Origin: Solimonas terrae
GTDB taxonomy: Bacteria; Pseudomonadota; Gammaproteobacteria; Nevskiales; Nevskiaceae
Direction of reading: 5' to 3'
DNA: 64,000 nucleotides
Assembly: GCF_011067135.1 (NCBI RefSeq)
Contig: NZ_JAAMOW010000001.1
Span: forward strand, 558,001 to 622,000
The translations under genes were made by a program, and so were the position numbers. The notes beneath the pieces are model-generated. The model searched no databases and had not been told where the DNA came from. It saw only the letters and a list, made by a program, of their open reading frames with translations. Each line of letters starts with the position of its first letter. Position 1 is the stretch's first letter. Shown one piece after another: positions 17,224-27,009 of the stretch.

Positions 17224-17304
17224 GATAATATCGGCGCCCGCGCAACGGACGCGGCCAACAGCCAGAAAACCTTCGCGTAACGAAGGTCGGGGAGTCAGGG
17301 AAAC
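17224..17304 (+). promoter_or_regulatory. putative -10 element and leader hairpin before the acyltransferase gene
   Basis: GATAAT/TAATAT at 17224–17231 could be a -10 element; no good -35 is seen 17 bp upstream. A perfect 7-bp stem lies at 17269–17287 (accttcg, loop cgtaa, cgaaggt), just before the GGGGAG ribosome site. It has no T-tract and is not a terminator. Confidence 0.35.
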
Positions 17305-17901
17305 ATGAAGGACCACACCGAAATCGGCGCCGCCGTGCCGCGTCGCCGCAGCCGCCTGCTGCGTGCCATCGGCTACGGCGTGCTGCGCGTCTTCGGCTGG
17401 CGCATCGACGTCTGCATGCCGAACGAACCGAAACTGGTCGTGATCGCCGCACCGCACACGTCGAACTGGGATTTCGTGTTCGGCATGGCGACCATCCTGG
17501 CGCTCGATCTGGACCTGCACTGGTTCGCCAAGCACAGCTTGTTCAGTGGCATCTGGGGGCGCCCCCTGCGCGCGATCGGCGGCATCCCGATCGACCGCAG
17601 CGCCCCGGGTGGCGTCGTGCGCCAGACGGCGCAGGCGTTCGAGAACAAGAACCAGCTGATCATCGGCCTTGCTCCGGAAGGCACACGGGCGCGCGTCGCG
17701 CAATGGAAGCGGGGCTTTTATCACCTCGCGATGAGCGCGCAGGTTCCGGTGCTGATCGCCTGGATCGACTACCGCACGAAGACCGTCGGTGCCGATCTCG
17801 TGTTCCGCCCGACCGGCGACTGGGACGCCGACATGCAGCCGGTGTTCGCCCGCTACCGCCGCGTCGGCGCCAGAAAGCCGGAAAACTTCGCGACCGGATG
17901 A
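17305..17901 (+). CDS. PlsC-like lysophospholipid acyltransferase
   Basis: The 198-residue protein carries the HX4D acyltransferase box as HTSNWD near residue 52 and the EGTR box near residue 131, with GGIPIDR between them. It is shorter than typical PlsC (about 240 residues) and matches small 1-acylglycerol-3-phosphate acyltransferase homologues. It should act at the inner membrane face. AGGGA lies just before the ATG. It converges on the transporter gene with almost no gap. Confidence 0.82.
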   Translation: MKDHTEIGAAVPRRRSRLLRAIGYGVLRVFGWRIDVCMPNEPKLVVIAAPHTSNWDFVFGMATILALDLDLHWFAKHSLFSGIWGRPLRAIGGIPIDRSAPGGVVRQTAQAFENKNQLIIGLAPEGTRARVAQWKRGFYHLAMSAQVPVLIAWIDYRTKTVGADLVFRPTGDWDADMQPVFARYRRVGARKPENFATG

Positions 17902-17902
17902 A

Positions 17903-19132
17903 TCAGCGCGACGCCGGTTCGCGGACGCGCGACAGCAGCAGGCCACCGATCACGAAGAACGGCAGCAGCGTGAGGATCGGCAGGCGCTGGTTGTCGACCA
18001 GCAGCGCGGTCTGGCCGACGACCAGCGGACCGAGCACGGCCGCGAACTTGCCGAGCATGTTGTAGAAGCCGAAGAACTGGCCAGACTGTTCGGACGGAAT
18101 CAGGCGCGCGTAGTACGAGCGCGACAGCGACTGCACGCCGCCCTGCACGACGCCGATCGCGGCCGCGAGCAGATAGAAATCGGCTTCGGTCTGCAGCCAG
18201 TAGGAACCGACGGTGACCATGCCGTAGACCAGCAGACCGAGATAGATCATGCGCCGCGTGCCGACGCGATCGGCGAGCCAGCCGTAGGCGACCGCCGCCG
18301 GAAAGCCGATGAACTGCACCAGCAGCAGGGCCTTGATCAGCGCGCCCGGCTCGAAGCCCAGCTTCACGCCGTAGTCCACGGCCATGCGGATGATGGTGTC
18401 GACCGCGTCGATGTACAGCCAGTAACCGGCGAGAAACAGCAGCACCGGTTTCATCGTCAGGACCTGGCGGAAGGTGCGCACCAGTTCCTGCCAGTCGCTG
18501 CCGGACTGGTCGTGCATCGGTTCCTCGTGCACGAAGCGGAACAGCGGCAACGCGAACAGCATCCACCAGATGCCGACCATCAGGAACGACCACAGCACCG
18601 CCTGCGCACCGTCGGCGAGGCCGAAGGCCTGCGGCTTCTGGAACATGACGACGTTGATCGCGAACAGCAGTCCGCCGCCGAGATAGCCGAGGCCGTAGCC
18701 GAGCGCCGAGGTCCGGTCCATCTCGTCCGGCCTGGCAACCGCGACGATCAGCGAGTCGTAGAACGACGTCCCGGCAAAAAAACCGATCGAGCCCAGGGTG
18801 AACAAGCCGAGCGCAAGCGGCCAGTGCCCCTTGGCAACCCAGAACATCGCCGCGGTGGAGGCCGCGCCGAGCAGCGTCGCGAAGAACAGGAAGCGCTTCT
18901 TGTAGCCTTTGCGATCGGCGAGCCCGCCGAGCAGCGGGGCAAGGATCATGACGACGACGCTCGCCGCCGAACTGGCGATGCCGAGCCAGAACGTGCGCGT
19001 GCCCGGCGGCAGGCCGTCGGCCCAGTACGCGGCAAAGAACAGCGGAAAGAACCCCGCCATCACGGTGGTGGCGAATGACGAATTCGCCCAGTCGTAGAAA
19101 GCCCAGGACCAGCGTGCGCGAGACGATGTCAC
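17903..19132 (-). CDS. MFS transporter, UMF1/Atg22-like
   Basis: The 409 residues contain about twelve membrane helices. The N-terminus (WAFYDWANSSFATTVMAGFFP) is the hallmark of the UMF1 (Atg22-like) branch of MFS, followed by ADRKGYKKR in the first cytoplasmic loop. Substrate unknown; amino acids or small metabolites are suggested for relatives. It starts 1 bp after the rimI stop on the same strand, so the two may be co-transcribed. Confidence 0.85.
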   Translation of the reverse strand: MTSSRARWSWAFYDWANSSFATTVMAGFFPLFFAAYWADGLPPGTRTFWLGIASSAASVVVMILAPLLGGLADRKGYKKRFLFFATLLGAASTAAMFWVAKGHWPLALGLFTLGSIGFFAGTSFYDSLIVAVARPDEMDRTSALGYGLGYLGGGLLFAINVVMFQKPQAFGLADGAQAVLWSFLMVGIWWMLFALPLFRFVHEEPMHDQSGSDWQELVRTFRQVLTMKPVLLFLAGYWLYIDAVDTIIRMAVDYGVKLGFEPGALIKALLLVQFIGFPAAVAYGWLADRVGTRRMIYLGLLVYGMVTVGSYWLQTEADFYLLAAAIGVVQGGVQSLSRSYYARLIPSEQSGQFFGFYNMLGKFAAVLGPLVVGQTALLVDNQRLPILTLLPFFVIGGLLLSRVREPASR

Positions 19133-19133
19133 A

Positions 19134-19607
19134 TCATGATCCTGTCAGTTCGAGCGCCAGCACCAGGGCGTCCTCGCGACCATCGAGCGCGGGATAGTAG
19201 TCGCGACGCTCGCCGATCCTGGCGAAGCCGAAGCCGTCGTAGAGTTTCTGCGCAGCCTTGTTCGACTTGCGCACTTCCAGCAGCAGCAGCGTCACGTCGG
19301 CGGCACGCGCGACCATCAGCAGATGCTTCAGCAGAAACGCGGCAAGCCCCTGCCGCTGCTGATCCGGCGCCACGCAGATATTGAGAATGTGCGCTTCGCC
19401 GACCGCCATGCTCATCAAGGTATAGGCCAGCACCTCGCCCAGCGTATTGGTCACGACCCAGGCGCTGTAGCCGACGCGCAGGCAGTCACTGAAAATGCCC
19501 TCGGTCCACGGGTGCGTGTAAGCCTCGCGCTCGATCGCCAGCACCTGCTGCAGATGCGAGGGATGCATCGGATACAGACGCCAGGCGCTCTGCAGCTGCG
19601 CGCTCAT
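19134..19607 (-). CDS. rimI: ribosomal-protein-alanine N-acetyltransferase
   Basis: The 157-residue GNAT protein matches RimI throughout: HPWTEGIFSDCLRVGY, EAHILNICVAPDQQRQG (acetyl-CoA loop), LLEVRKSNKAAQKLY and the C-terminal GERRDYYPA. It acetylates the N-terminal alanine of ribosomal protein S18 in E. coli. It overlaps the stop of the uracil-DNA glycosylase gene by four bases and is followed by the UMF1 transporter. Confidence 0.92.
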   Translation of the reverse strand: MSAQLQSAWRLYPMHPSHLQQVLAIEREAYTHPWTEGIFSDCLRVGYSAWVVTNTLGEVLAYTLMSMAVGEAHILNICVAPDQQRQGLAAFLLKHLLMVARAADVTLLLLEVRKSNKAAQKLYDGFGFARIGERRDYYPALDGREDALVLALELTGS

Positions 19608-20467
19608 GGCACAGCACCCAGCTGCTGGTGAATCTTTTTCAGATCGGCCCAGCTCTTGGCTTTCTCGCGCGGACTGCGCAGCAGGTACGCCGGATGGTAG
19701 GTCACCAGCAGCGGCGTCCGCCTCGCTCCGTAGTGATACAGGGGCCCACGCAGCTTCGACAGCGGGGCGTCGCTGTTCAGCAGGCGCTGCGCGGCAATGC
19801 GGCCGAGCGCAACAATCAGTTTCGGCCTGACCAGCTCGATCTGGCGATCGAGATACGGCCGGCAGGCGTCGACCTCGTCCGCCTCGGGATCACGATTGCC
19901 GGGTGGCCGGCACTTGACGACATTGGCGATGAAGACCGCCTCGGCGGCATCCGCGCGCCGGCGATCGCGGCCGATGCTTTTCAGCATCTGGTCGAGCAGC
20001 TGGCCAGCACGACCGACGAAGGGCTCGCCGCGCGCATCCTCGTCGGCGCCGGGCCCTTCCCCGACAATCATCAGCGGCGCAGTTTCACTGCCGACGCCGA
20101 ATACGGTGTTGCTGCGCGTCGCGCACAGCTTGCATGCCATGCAATCCTTGACGGCGGCACGCAGGCCGGGCCAGTCCGACGGGACGACGATCGCCGGCGA
20201 CGCCGCCGGCCTGTGCTCCGCCGCGGGCGCGGCAGCGATCACGGGGGGCGCCGACCTGGCGCCGACGGCTAGACGCACGGGCGCAGCCGGCGGCGGCAGA
20301 CGCGGTGCGGGCCGTTCGGGGCGCGCGGCTTTCGGCTGCGGCGCCTCGGCGGCGCCGGGCGCGACATCGACGAACGGCTCGGCCGCCTCGGCGCCGCGCA
20401 GACGCCAGACGTCGATGCCCATCAATCTGAGGTACCGCTGCCGGCGCGCCGAGTCCATGTCGGCCAT
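19604..20467 (-). CDS. uracil-DNA glycosylase, family 4 (Fe-S)
   Basis: The 287 residues divide into an Ala/Pro-rich N-terminal linker (to about 120) and a family 4 uracil-DNA glycosylase domain. Visible are CMACKLC for the iron-sulfur cluster, GEGPGADEDARGEPFVGRAG at the active site, CRPPGNRDP with another cluster cysteine, and HPAYLLRSP near the end. It removes uracil from DNA. The long N-terminal extension is common in proteobacterial members. It is coupled to rimI by an ATGA overlap. Confidence 0.9.
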   Translation of the reverse strand: MADMDSARRQRYLRLMGIDVWRLRGAEAAEPFVDVAPGAAEAPQPKAARPERPAPRLPPPAAPVRLAVGARSAPPVIAAAPAAEHRPAASPAIVVPSDWPGLRAAVKDCMACKLCATRSNTVFGVGSETAPLMIVGEGPGADEDARGEPFVGRAGQLLDQMLKSIGRDRRRADAAEAVFIANVVKCRPPGNRDPEADEVDACRPYLDRQIELVRPKLIVALGRIAAQRLLNSDAPLSKLRGPLYHYGARRTPLLVTYHPAYLLRSPREKAKSWADLKKIHQQLGAVP

Positions 20468-20511
20468 TCTAGCCGCGGAGCACGACGCGCCGGCAGTGGA
20501 TTTGCGCGTCC

Positions 20512-22215
20512 TTACGCGACGCGACGCTCGCCGACGCTGCCACGCAGCGCCAATGCGCGATTGACGCCGGACAGGATCGCCTTCAGCGATGCCGTGACGA
20601 TGTTCGGATCGCGCGCGGCACCGAACAGCGCCTTGCTGTCGCCGAGCCTGAGCTCGATGTAAGTGGCCGCTGCCGCGTCCGCCCCGCTGCCGATCGCATG
20701 CTCGTGATAGTCGACAACGGCAATCTTCTCGCCGAGCAGCTGCGACAGGCCGGCAATGAAGGCATCGATCGGTCCGTTGCCGCGGCCGGAAAGCTTCTGG
20801 GCACGGCCGTCGATCTCGATCTCGGTCGACAACTCGACCTCGTTGCGCTTGGAATCCTCGACCAGATGATGGGCGACGTACGCGTACGGTTGCTGCGCGT
20901 CGAAATACTGCTGCGTGAAAATCCCGCCGATGTCCTCGGCCGTCATCTCGCGCCCGGATTCATCCATCGCTTCCTGCACGACCTGCGAGAACTCGATCTG
21001 CAGGCGACGCGGTAGCGACAGGCCGTACTCGTGCTCGAGCAGATACGAGATGCCGCCCTTGCCCGACTGCGAATTGACGCGAATCACCGCCTCGTAGCTG
21101 CGGCCGAGATCCTTGGGGTCGAGCGGCAGGTACGGCATCTCCCAGATATCGTCTTCCTTGCGCGCGGCGAACGCCTTCTTGATCGCGTCCTGATGCGAAC
21201 CGGAAAACGACGTATAGACCAGATCGCCGACATACGGATGGCGCGGATGCACCGGTAGCTGGTTGCAGTATTCGACGACCTGGCGGATCGCGTCGATGTC
21301 GGAAAAATCGAGCTGCGGATCAACGCCCTGCGAATACAGGTTCAGCGCCAGATTGACGACGTCGAAATTGCCGGTGCGCTCGCCGTTGCCGAACAGCGTG
21401 CCTTCGATGCGGTCGGCGCCTGCCATCAGCGCGAACTCGCCGGCCGCGGTGCCGGTGCCACGGTCGTTGTGCGGATGGATCGACAGGATGATGGCTTCGC
21501 GTTTGGCGACGTTGCGATGCATCCATTCGACCATGTCGGCAAAGATGTTCGGCGTCGAATGCTCGACCGTCGACGGCAGGTTGATGATCAGCGGCTTTTC
21601 CCTGGTCGCGCCGAAGGCTTCGACCACGGCATCGACCACGCGCTTGGAGAAATCCAGTTCGGTGCCGGAGAACATCTCCGGGGAATATTCGAAACGCCAG
21701 TCGGTCCCCGGATTCTCGTCGGCGAGCTGCCGCGCCAGGCGCGCGTGCTTGACGGCCAGCTCGTTGAGCACCTGATCCTGGCTCATGTTGAAGACGACAC
21801 GGCGCATGATCGGCGCCACCGCGTTGTAGACGTGGACGATCGCGCGCTTCGCGCCCTTCAGCGACTCGAAGCTGCGCCGGATCAGTTCCTCGCGCGCCGG
21901 CGTCAGCACCTGGATAGTGACGTCGTCCGGAATCATGTTCTTTTCGATCAGCTGGCGGACGAAGTCGAACTCGGTCTGCGACGCACTCGGGAATCCGACC
22001 TCGATTTCCTTGAAACCGATGCGGATCAGCTCGCGGAACATGCGCAGCTTGCGCTCGACGTTCATCGGCTCGATCAGCGCCTGGTTGCCGTCGCGGAGGT
22101 CGGTCGACAGCCAGATCGGCGCCCTGGTGAGCACGGTGTCCGGCCACTGCCGGTCGCGCAGGTGCACGGGTTTGAAGGAACGGTACTTGGTCGAAGGATC
22201 TTTGAGCATGGTCAT
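20512..22215 (-). CDS. leuA: 2-isopropylmalate synthase
   Basis: This enzyme condenses acetyl-CoA with 2-oxoisovalerate, the first step of leucine synthesis. The 567 residues fit the longer LeuA class: DLRDGNQAL near residue 40, [14 protein letters not shown] in the TIM barrel and a C-terminal allosteric domain (about 440–560). AGGA lies about nine bases before the ATG at 22215; an internal ATG at 22209 is also possible. A leucine-rich leader ORF lies 115 bp upstream, consistent with attenuation by charged tRNA-Leu. Confidence 0.95.
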   Translation of the reverse strand: MTMLKDPSTKYRSFKPVHLRDRQWPDTVLTRAPIWLSTDLRDGNQALIEPMNVERKLRMFRELIRIGFKEIEVGFPSASQTEFDFVRQLIEKNMIPDDVTIQVLTPAREELIRRSFESLKGAKRAIVHVYNAVAPIMRRVVFNMSQDQVLNELAVKHARLARQLADENPGTDWRFEYSPEMFSGTELDFSKRVVDAVVEAFGATREKPLIINLPSTVEHSTPNIFADMVEWMHRNVAKREAIILSIHPHNDRGTGTAAGEFALMAGADRIEGTLFGNGERTGNFDVVNLALNLYSQGVDPQLDFSDIDAIRQVVEYCNQLPVHPRHPYVGDLVYTSFSGSHQDAIKKAFAARKEDDIWEMPYLPLDPKDLGRSYEAVIRVNSQSGKGGISYLLEHEYGLSLPRRLQIEFSQVVQEAMDESGREMTAEDIGGIFTQQYFDAQQPYAYVAHHLVEDSKRNEVELSTEIEIDGRAQKLSGRGNGPIDAFIAGLSQLLGEKIAVVDYHEHAIGSGADAAAATYIELRLGDSKALFGAARDPNIVTASLKAILSGVNRALALRGSVGERRVA

Positions 22216-22329
22216 GGCGGATTCCTGCCGGTGCGCGAACGAGGCTTTGAACCTGGATCGGCGGTTTTGTTCGTGAGGGTCTTGCTTGGCACGGTTTCGG
22301 CCCCGTGCGGGCGCGGTCTATGGTCTGCC

Positions 22330-22425
22330 TTACGGCAGAAGCTTGAGACCAAGAAGCGAGAACGCGCGCGCGGACCCGGCACTGAGCGTGCGGGCAGCGA
22401 AGTCGGAGTGACGGGCGCAATTCAT
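22330..22425 (-). CDS. leuA leader peptide (candidate attenuator, 31 residues)
   Basis: A short ORF runs from ATG at 22425 to TAA at 22330–22332 and ends FSLLGLKLLP. Five of its last nine residues are leucine, using CTT, CTT, CTC, CTT and CTG. CTT looks scarce in the neighbouring genes, which mostly use CTG and CTC. A perfect hairpin, tctgcc/ggcaga with a 4-base loop, sits at its stop (22324–22339). The segment gagacc at 22345–22350 can pair with either of two ggtct copies (22315–22319 or 22322–22326), a possible switch. A second hairpin (gcacgg/ccgtgc) lies at about 22289–22308. No poly-U run is seen, so the mechanism is not classic termination. Confidence 0.65.
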   Translation of the reverse strand: MNCARHSDFAARTLSAGSARAFSLLGLKLLP

Positions 22426-22433
22426 GGCGTCGA

Positions 22434-22439
22434 ACTATA
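22434..22439 (-). promoter_or_regulatory. -10 element for the leuA leader transcript
   Basis: On the minus strand the hexamer reads TATAGT (five of six consensus) and ends eight bases before the leader ATG. Transcription would then begin at, or one to two bases before, the start codon, so the leader peptide would be translated from a leaderless mRNA. The -35 region is weak (TTTTCG at 17-bp spacing). Confidence 0.5.
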
Positions 22440-22478
22440 GACCAATTCGCCGGCGACGAAAACCGCCGGCCGTCCGGC

Positions 22479-23315
22479 TCACGCCGCCGGCCGGCGCCGC
22501 ATGCGGCGCCACAGCAGGATCGCCGGGCCGGACAGGGCGTAAGCGAAAAACACCAGGAACAGGATGCGCGGCGGATCGATCAGCACCAGCGCGAACACGC
22601 CGATCACCGCGGCCAGCGACATGAAGCGTGTGCGCGTCTTCAGGTTGACCTTCTTGAAACTGTTGTAGCGCACACTCGAGACCATCGACAACGCGGTTGC
22701 CAGCGTCAGCGGCGCGGCGAAGCCGAGCACCTCGCTGCCGGTCAGCGGCACATGACCCGACACCCAGGCGAACAGCGAACGGCTGTCGTCGACGCAGCTC
22801 CAGACGAAGAAAGTGATCACCGCCGCCGCCGCCGGGCTCGGCACCCCGAAGAAATCCTTGTTGGAACTGGCGATGGCCGCCAGCACGTTGAAGCGCGCCA
22901 GACGCAGGGCGGCGCAGGCGGCATAGGCGAACGCGATCACCCAGCCGAGCTTGCCGCCGATCCAGCGATAGTCGGCGAGATAGTGCAGCGAGAACGCCCA
23001 GATCAGCACCGCCGGCGCAATGCCGAACGCCACCATGTCGCACAGCGAATCGTATTCCTTGCCGAAGTCGGTCTGCGTATTGGTCAGCCGCGCGACCCGG
23101 CCGTCGAGTCCGTCGGCGATCATCGCGCCGAAAATGCCGAACACTGCGGCCTCGAAGTGCCCGGCAGTCGCCATCACGATCGCGTAGAAACCGCCGAACA
23201 AGGTGCCGGTCGTCAGCAGGTTCGGCACCAGATAAATGCCCTTGCGACGAGGCTTGAGCGCTTGCTTGTTTTCCATGAGCCCTGCGACAGTCTGTCTTGT
23301 CCGATTGGCCGGCAT
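22479..23315 (-). CDS. pssA: CDP-diacylglycerol–serine O-phosphatidyltransferase
   Basis: The 278-residue membrane protein has the CDP-alcohol phosphatidyltransferase signature as DGLDGRVARLTNTQTDFGKE then YDSLCD near residues 68–95, with about seven membrane segments. The KGIYLVPNLLT N-terminus and length fit the PssA type that lies next to ilvC in many proteobacteria. It makes phosphatidylserine, the precursor of phosphatidylethanolamine. A bidirectional-looking hairpin separates it from ilvC, so it is probably transcribed on its own. Confidence 0.93.
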   Translation of the reverse strand: MPANRTRQTVAGLMENKQALKPRRKGIYLVPNLLTTGTLFGGFYAIVMATAGHFEAAVFGIFGAMIADGLDGRVARLTNTQTDFGKEYDSLCDMVAFGIAPAVLIWAFSLHYLADYRWIGGKLGWVIAFAYAACAALRLARFNVLAAIASSNKDFFGVPSPAAAAVITFFVWSCVDDSRSLFAWVSGHVPLTGSEVLGFAAPLTLATALSMVSSVRYNSFKKVNLKTRTRFMSLAAVIGVFALVLIDPPRILFLVFFAYALSGPAILLWRRMRRRPAA

Positions 23316-23354
23316 CTTAACTGACGGACTCCGTCACGATCCGGACCCGCAATG

Positions 23355-23380
23355 AAAAAGGCGCCCGCAGGCGCCTTTTT
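23355..23380 (-). terminator. intrinsic terminator of ilvC
   Basis: A perfect 11-bp stem (aaaaaggcgcc / ggcgccttttt) with a 4-base loop lies 22 bp past the ilvC stop. On the minus strand the stem runs into TTTTT. Confidence 0.9.
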
Positions 23381-23401
23381 CGAAGCTGATTGGCGTCGCG
23401 A

Positions 23402-24995
<1,594 letters not shown>

Positions 24996-25005
24996 AGGGG
25001 CGCGA

Positions 25006-25011
25006 ATGATA
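25006..25011 (-). promoter_or_regulatory. -10 element of ilvN
   Basis: The minus strand reads TATCAT (five of six consensus), leaving a leader of only three or four bases before the ilvN ATG. The -35 is not convincing. Confidence 0.4.
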
Positions 25012-25089
25012 GAGGCTCGTCGCCGGAAAATCACCCGGAAAAGAGCCGGATATTGCCGTTTCGCTAGCACGGACCGGGCGCCGCGGCTA

Positions 25090-25119
25090 TTGGGGCAGCC
25101 CCCCAAATGGCGCTAATAT
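25090..25119 (+). promoter_or_regulatory. promoter of ilvB
   Basis: TAATAT at 25114–25119 is a good -10, with TTGGGG at 25090–25095 as a partial -35 at 18-bp spacing. Transcription would start near 25126, which rules out the upstream in-frame ATG at 25107 and supports ATG 25155. The -35 half also forms a small inverted repeat, ttgggg/ccccaa (25090–25106). Confidence 0.5.
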
Positions 25120-25154
25120 CGCGCCCCCGCAAGCAAGCCCCGGCCGCAAACGAC

Positions 25155-26999
25155 ATGAACGCTGTGCTGAAGACCCCGCATCCGCTCGCAGGCCGGACGA
25201 TGACCGGCGCGGACATCGTCGTCCAGATCCTGGCGGACGAAGGCGTGGATGTCGTGTTCGGCTACAGCGGCGGCGCGATCCTGCCCAGCTACGACGCGAT
25301 CTTCCGTTACAACGCCGCGCATGCGCCTGCCGGCGGCAGCGAGCCGATGCCCTTGATCGTGCCGGCCAACGAGCAGGCGGCCGGCTTCATGGCCGCCGGC
25401 TTTGCGCGTGCGTCCGGCAAGGTCGGCGTCTGCATGGTGACGTCCGGTCCCGGCGCAACCAATACGGTCACGCCGGTACGCGACTGCATGGCCGACTCGA
25501 TCCCGATCGTCGTGATCTGCGGCCAGGTGCCGACCGCCGCGGTCGGCACCGACGCCTTCCAGGAAGCACCGATCAGCTCGATCATGGGCGCCGCCGCCAA
25601 GCATGTGTTCCTCGTCACCGATGCCAGCAAGCTTGAAGCGACGGTGCGCAGTGCATTCGAGATCGCGCGCACCGGTCGCCCCGGCCCGGTGGTCGTCGAC
25701 ATCCCCAAGGACGTGCAGAACTGGTCGGGCACGTTCCGCGGCGAGGGCCGCCTGCCCCTGCCCGGTTACCGCGCGCGTCTCCGCGAGGTTTACGAAAACC
25801 AGCTGCAGCCGGCCAGGGCCGCCTCGTTTCTCGAATTGCTGCGCGCCGCCAGACGCCCGCTGATCTATGCCGGCGGCGGCGTCATCCACGGCGAAGCCGC
25901 CGCCAGCCTGCGCGCGTTCGCGGCGAGCTTCGGCATTCCGGTGACGACGACGCTGATGGGCATCGGCGCGGTCGACACCACGGCACCGCTGTCGCTGCAG
26001 ATGCTCGGCATGCACGGCACCGCATTCGCGAACTACGCGGTCGACGACTGCGACTTCCTGATCGCGGTCGGCGCGCGTTTCGACGATCGCGTCGCCGGCA
26101 ATCCGGCGCGCTTCGCGCCCCGCGCCCAGGCGATCGCCCATTTCGACATCGACCCGTCGGAGATCAACAAGGTCAAGCGGGTGCACTGGCATCACGTCGG
26201 CGAACTGAACCACGCGCTGAACACGCTGCGCGACTACATCGGCGCGCAGGGCTTCAAGCCGGACTATCAGGCCTGGCATGCGCACATCGCCGAGCTCAAG
26301 CGGCGTTACGCAATGAACTACGAGCGCGGCGGCGAGCTGATCCAGCCGCACGCCGTGATCGAAGCGATCAACGACATCACCGGCGGCGAAGCGGTGGTGG
26401 CAACCGGCGTCGGCCAGCACCAGATGTGGGCCGCCCAGTACTTCGACTTCAAGCAGCCGCGTCTGTGGCTGACGTCCGGCTCCATGGGCACCATGGGTTT
26501 CGGCCTGCCGGCGGCGATCGGCGCCGCCTTCGCGCAAAAGAACCGCACGGTCATCGACATCGACGGTGACGCTTCGATCCGCATGAACCTCGGCGAGCTG
26601 GAAACGGCGACCACCTACAAGCTGCCGGTCAAGATCGTCGTGCTCAACAACAACGGCGACGGCATGGTCAAGCAGTGGCAGCGGCTGTTCTTCGAGTCGC
26701 GCTATGCCGGCTCGGACAAGACCCTGCACCAGAAAGACTTCATCAAGGCCGCCGAAGCCGATGGTTATAAGTTCGCCGTGCGGGTCGAGCGCAAGGATGA
26801 CCTGGCGCGTGTCGTCAAGGACTTCATCGCCTTCGACGGCCCGGCCTTTCTCGAAGTGATGATCGATCCGATGGCGTCGGTCTACCCGATGGTCGGCCCG
26901 GGTCAGGCCTACGCGCAGATGATCACCGGCGACTGGATTGCCTCGCGCGATGCCGCGGCTCCGGACCGGGTCGATCCGCAGACCACACAGATGTTCTGA
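25155..26999 (+). CDS. ilvB: acetolactate synthase large (catalytic) subunit
   Basis: This thiamine-diphosphate enzyme makes acetolactate or acetohydroxybutyrate. The 614 residues have the three domains in order: PYR with FGYSGGAILP and the catalytic Glu in PANEQAAGFMA, central FAD domain with GVGARFDDRV-like AVGARFDDR, and PP domain with IDGDASIRMN and NNNGDGMVKQW for ThDP/Mg binding. ATG 25155 is preferred over 25107 because the likely transcription start lies between them. It faces away from ilvN with 159 bp between the starts. A diguanylate cyclase gene follows after 10 bp. Confidence 0.95.
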   Translation: MNAVLKTPHPLAGRTMTGADIVVQILADEGVDVVFGYSGGAILPSYDAIFRYNAAHAPAGGSEPMPLIVPANEQAAGFMAAGFARASGKVGVCMVTSGPGATNTVTPVRDCMADSIPIVVICGQVPTAAVGTDAFQEAPISSIMGAAAKHVFLVTDASKLEATVRSAFEIARTGRPGPVVVDIPKDVQNWSGTFRGEGRLPLPGYRARLREVYENQLQPARAASFLELLRAARRPLIYAGGGVIHGEAAASLRAFAASFGIPVTTTLMGIGAVDTTAPLSLQMLGMHGTAFANYAVDDCDFLIAVGARFDDRVAGNPARFAPRAQAIAHFDIDPSEINKVKRVHWHHVGELNHALNTLRDYIGAQGFKPDYQAWHAHIAELKRRYAMNYERGGELIQPHAVIEAINDITGGEAVVATGVGQHQMWAAQYFDFKQPRLWLTSGSMGTMGFGLPAAIGAAFAQKNRTVIDIDGDASIRMNLGELETATTYKLPVKIVVLNNNGDGMVKQWQRLFFESRYAGSDKTLHQKDFIKAAEADGYKFAVRVERKDDLARVVKDFIAFDGPAFLEVMIDPMASVYPMVGPGQAYAQMITGDWIASRDAAAPDRVDPQTTQMF

Positions 27000-27009
27000 A
27001 GTGCGGCGA

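Noticed and set aside
15113-17452. Minus-strand open frame of 779 codons opposite tgpA
   Set aside because: Its product is low-complexity Arg/Gln/His-rich, and the opposite strand encodes a full transglutaminase with its Cys-His-Asp triad.
25107-25154. Upstream ATG for ilvB at 25107
   Set aside because: It lies before the likely transcription start (TAATAT at 25114–25119) and directly after a hairpin; ATG 25155 fits better.
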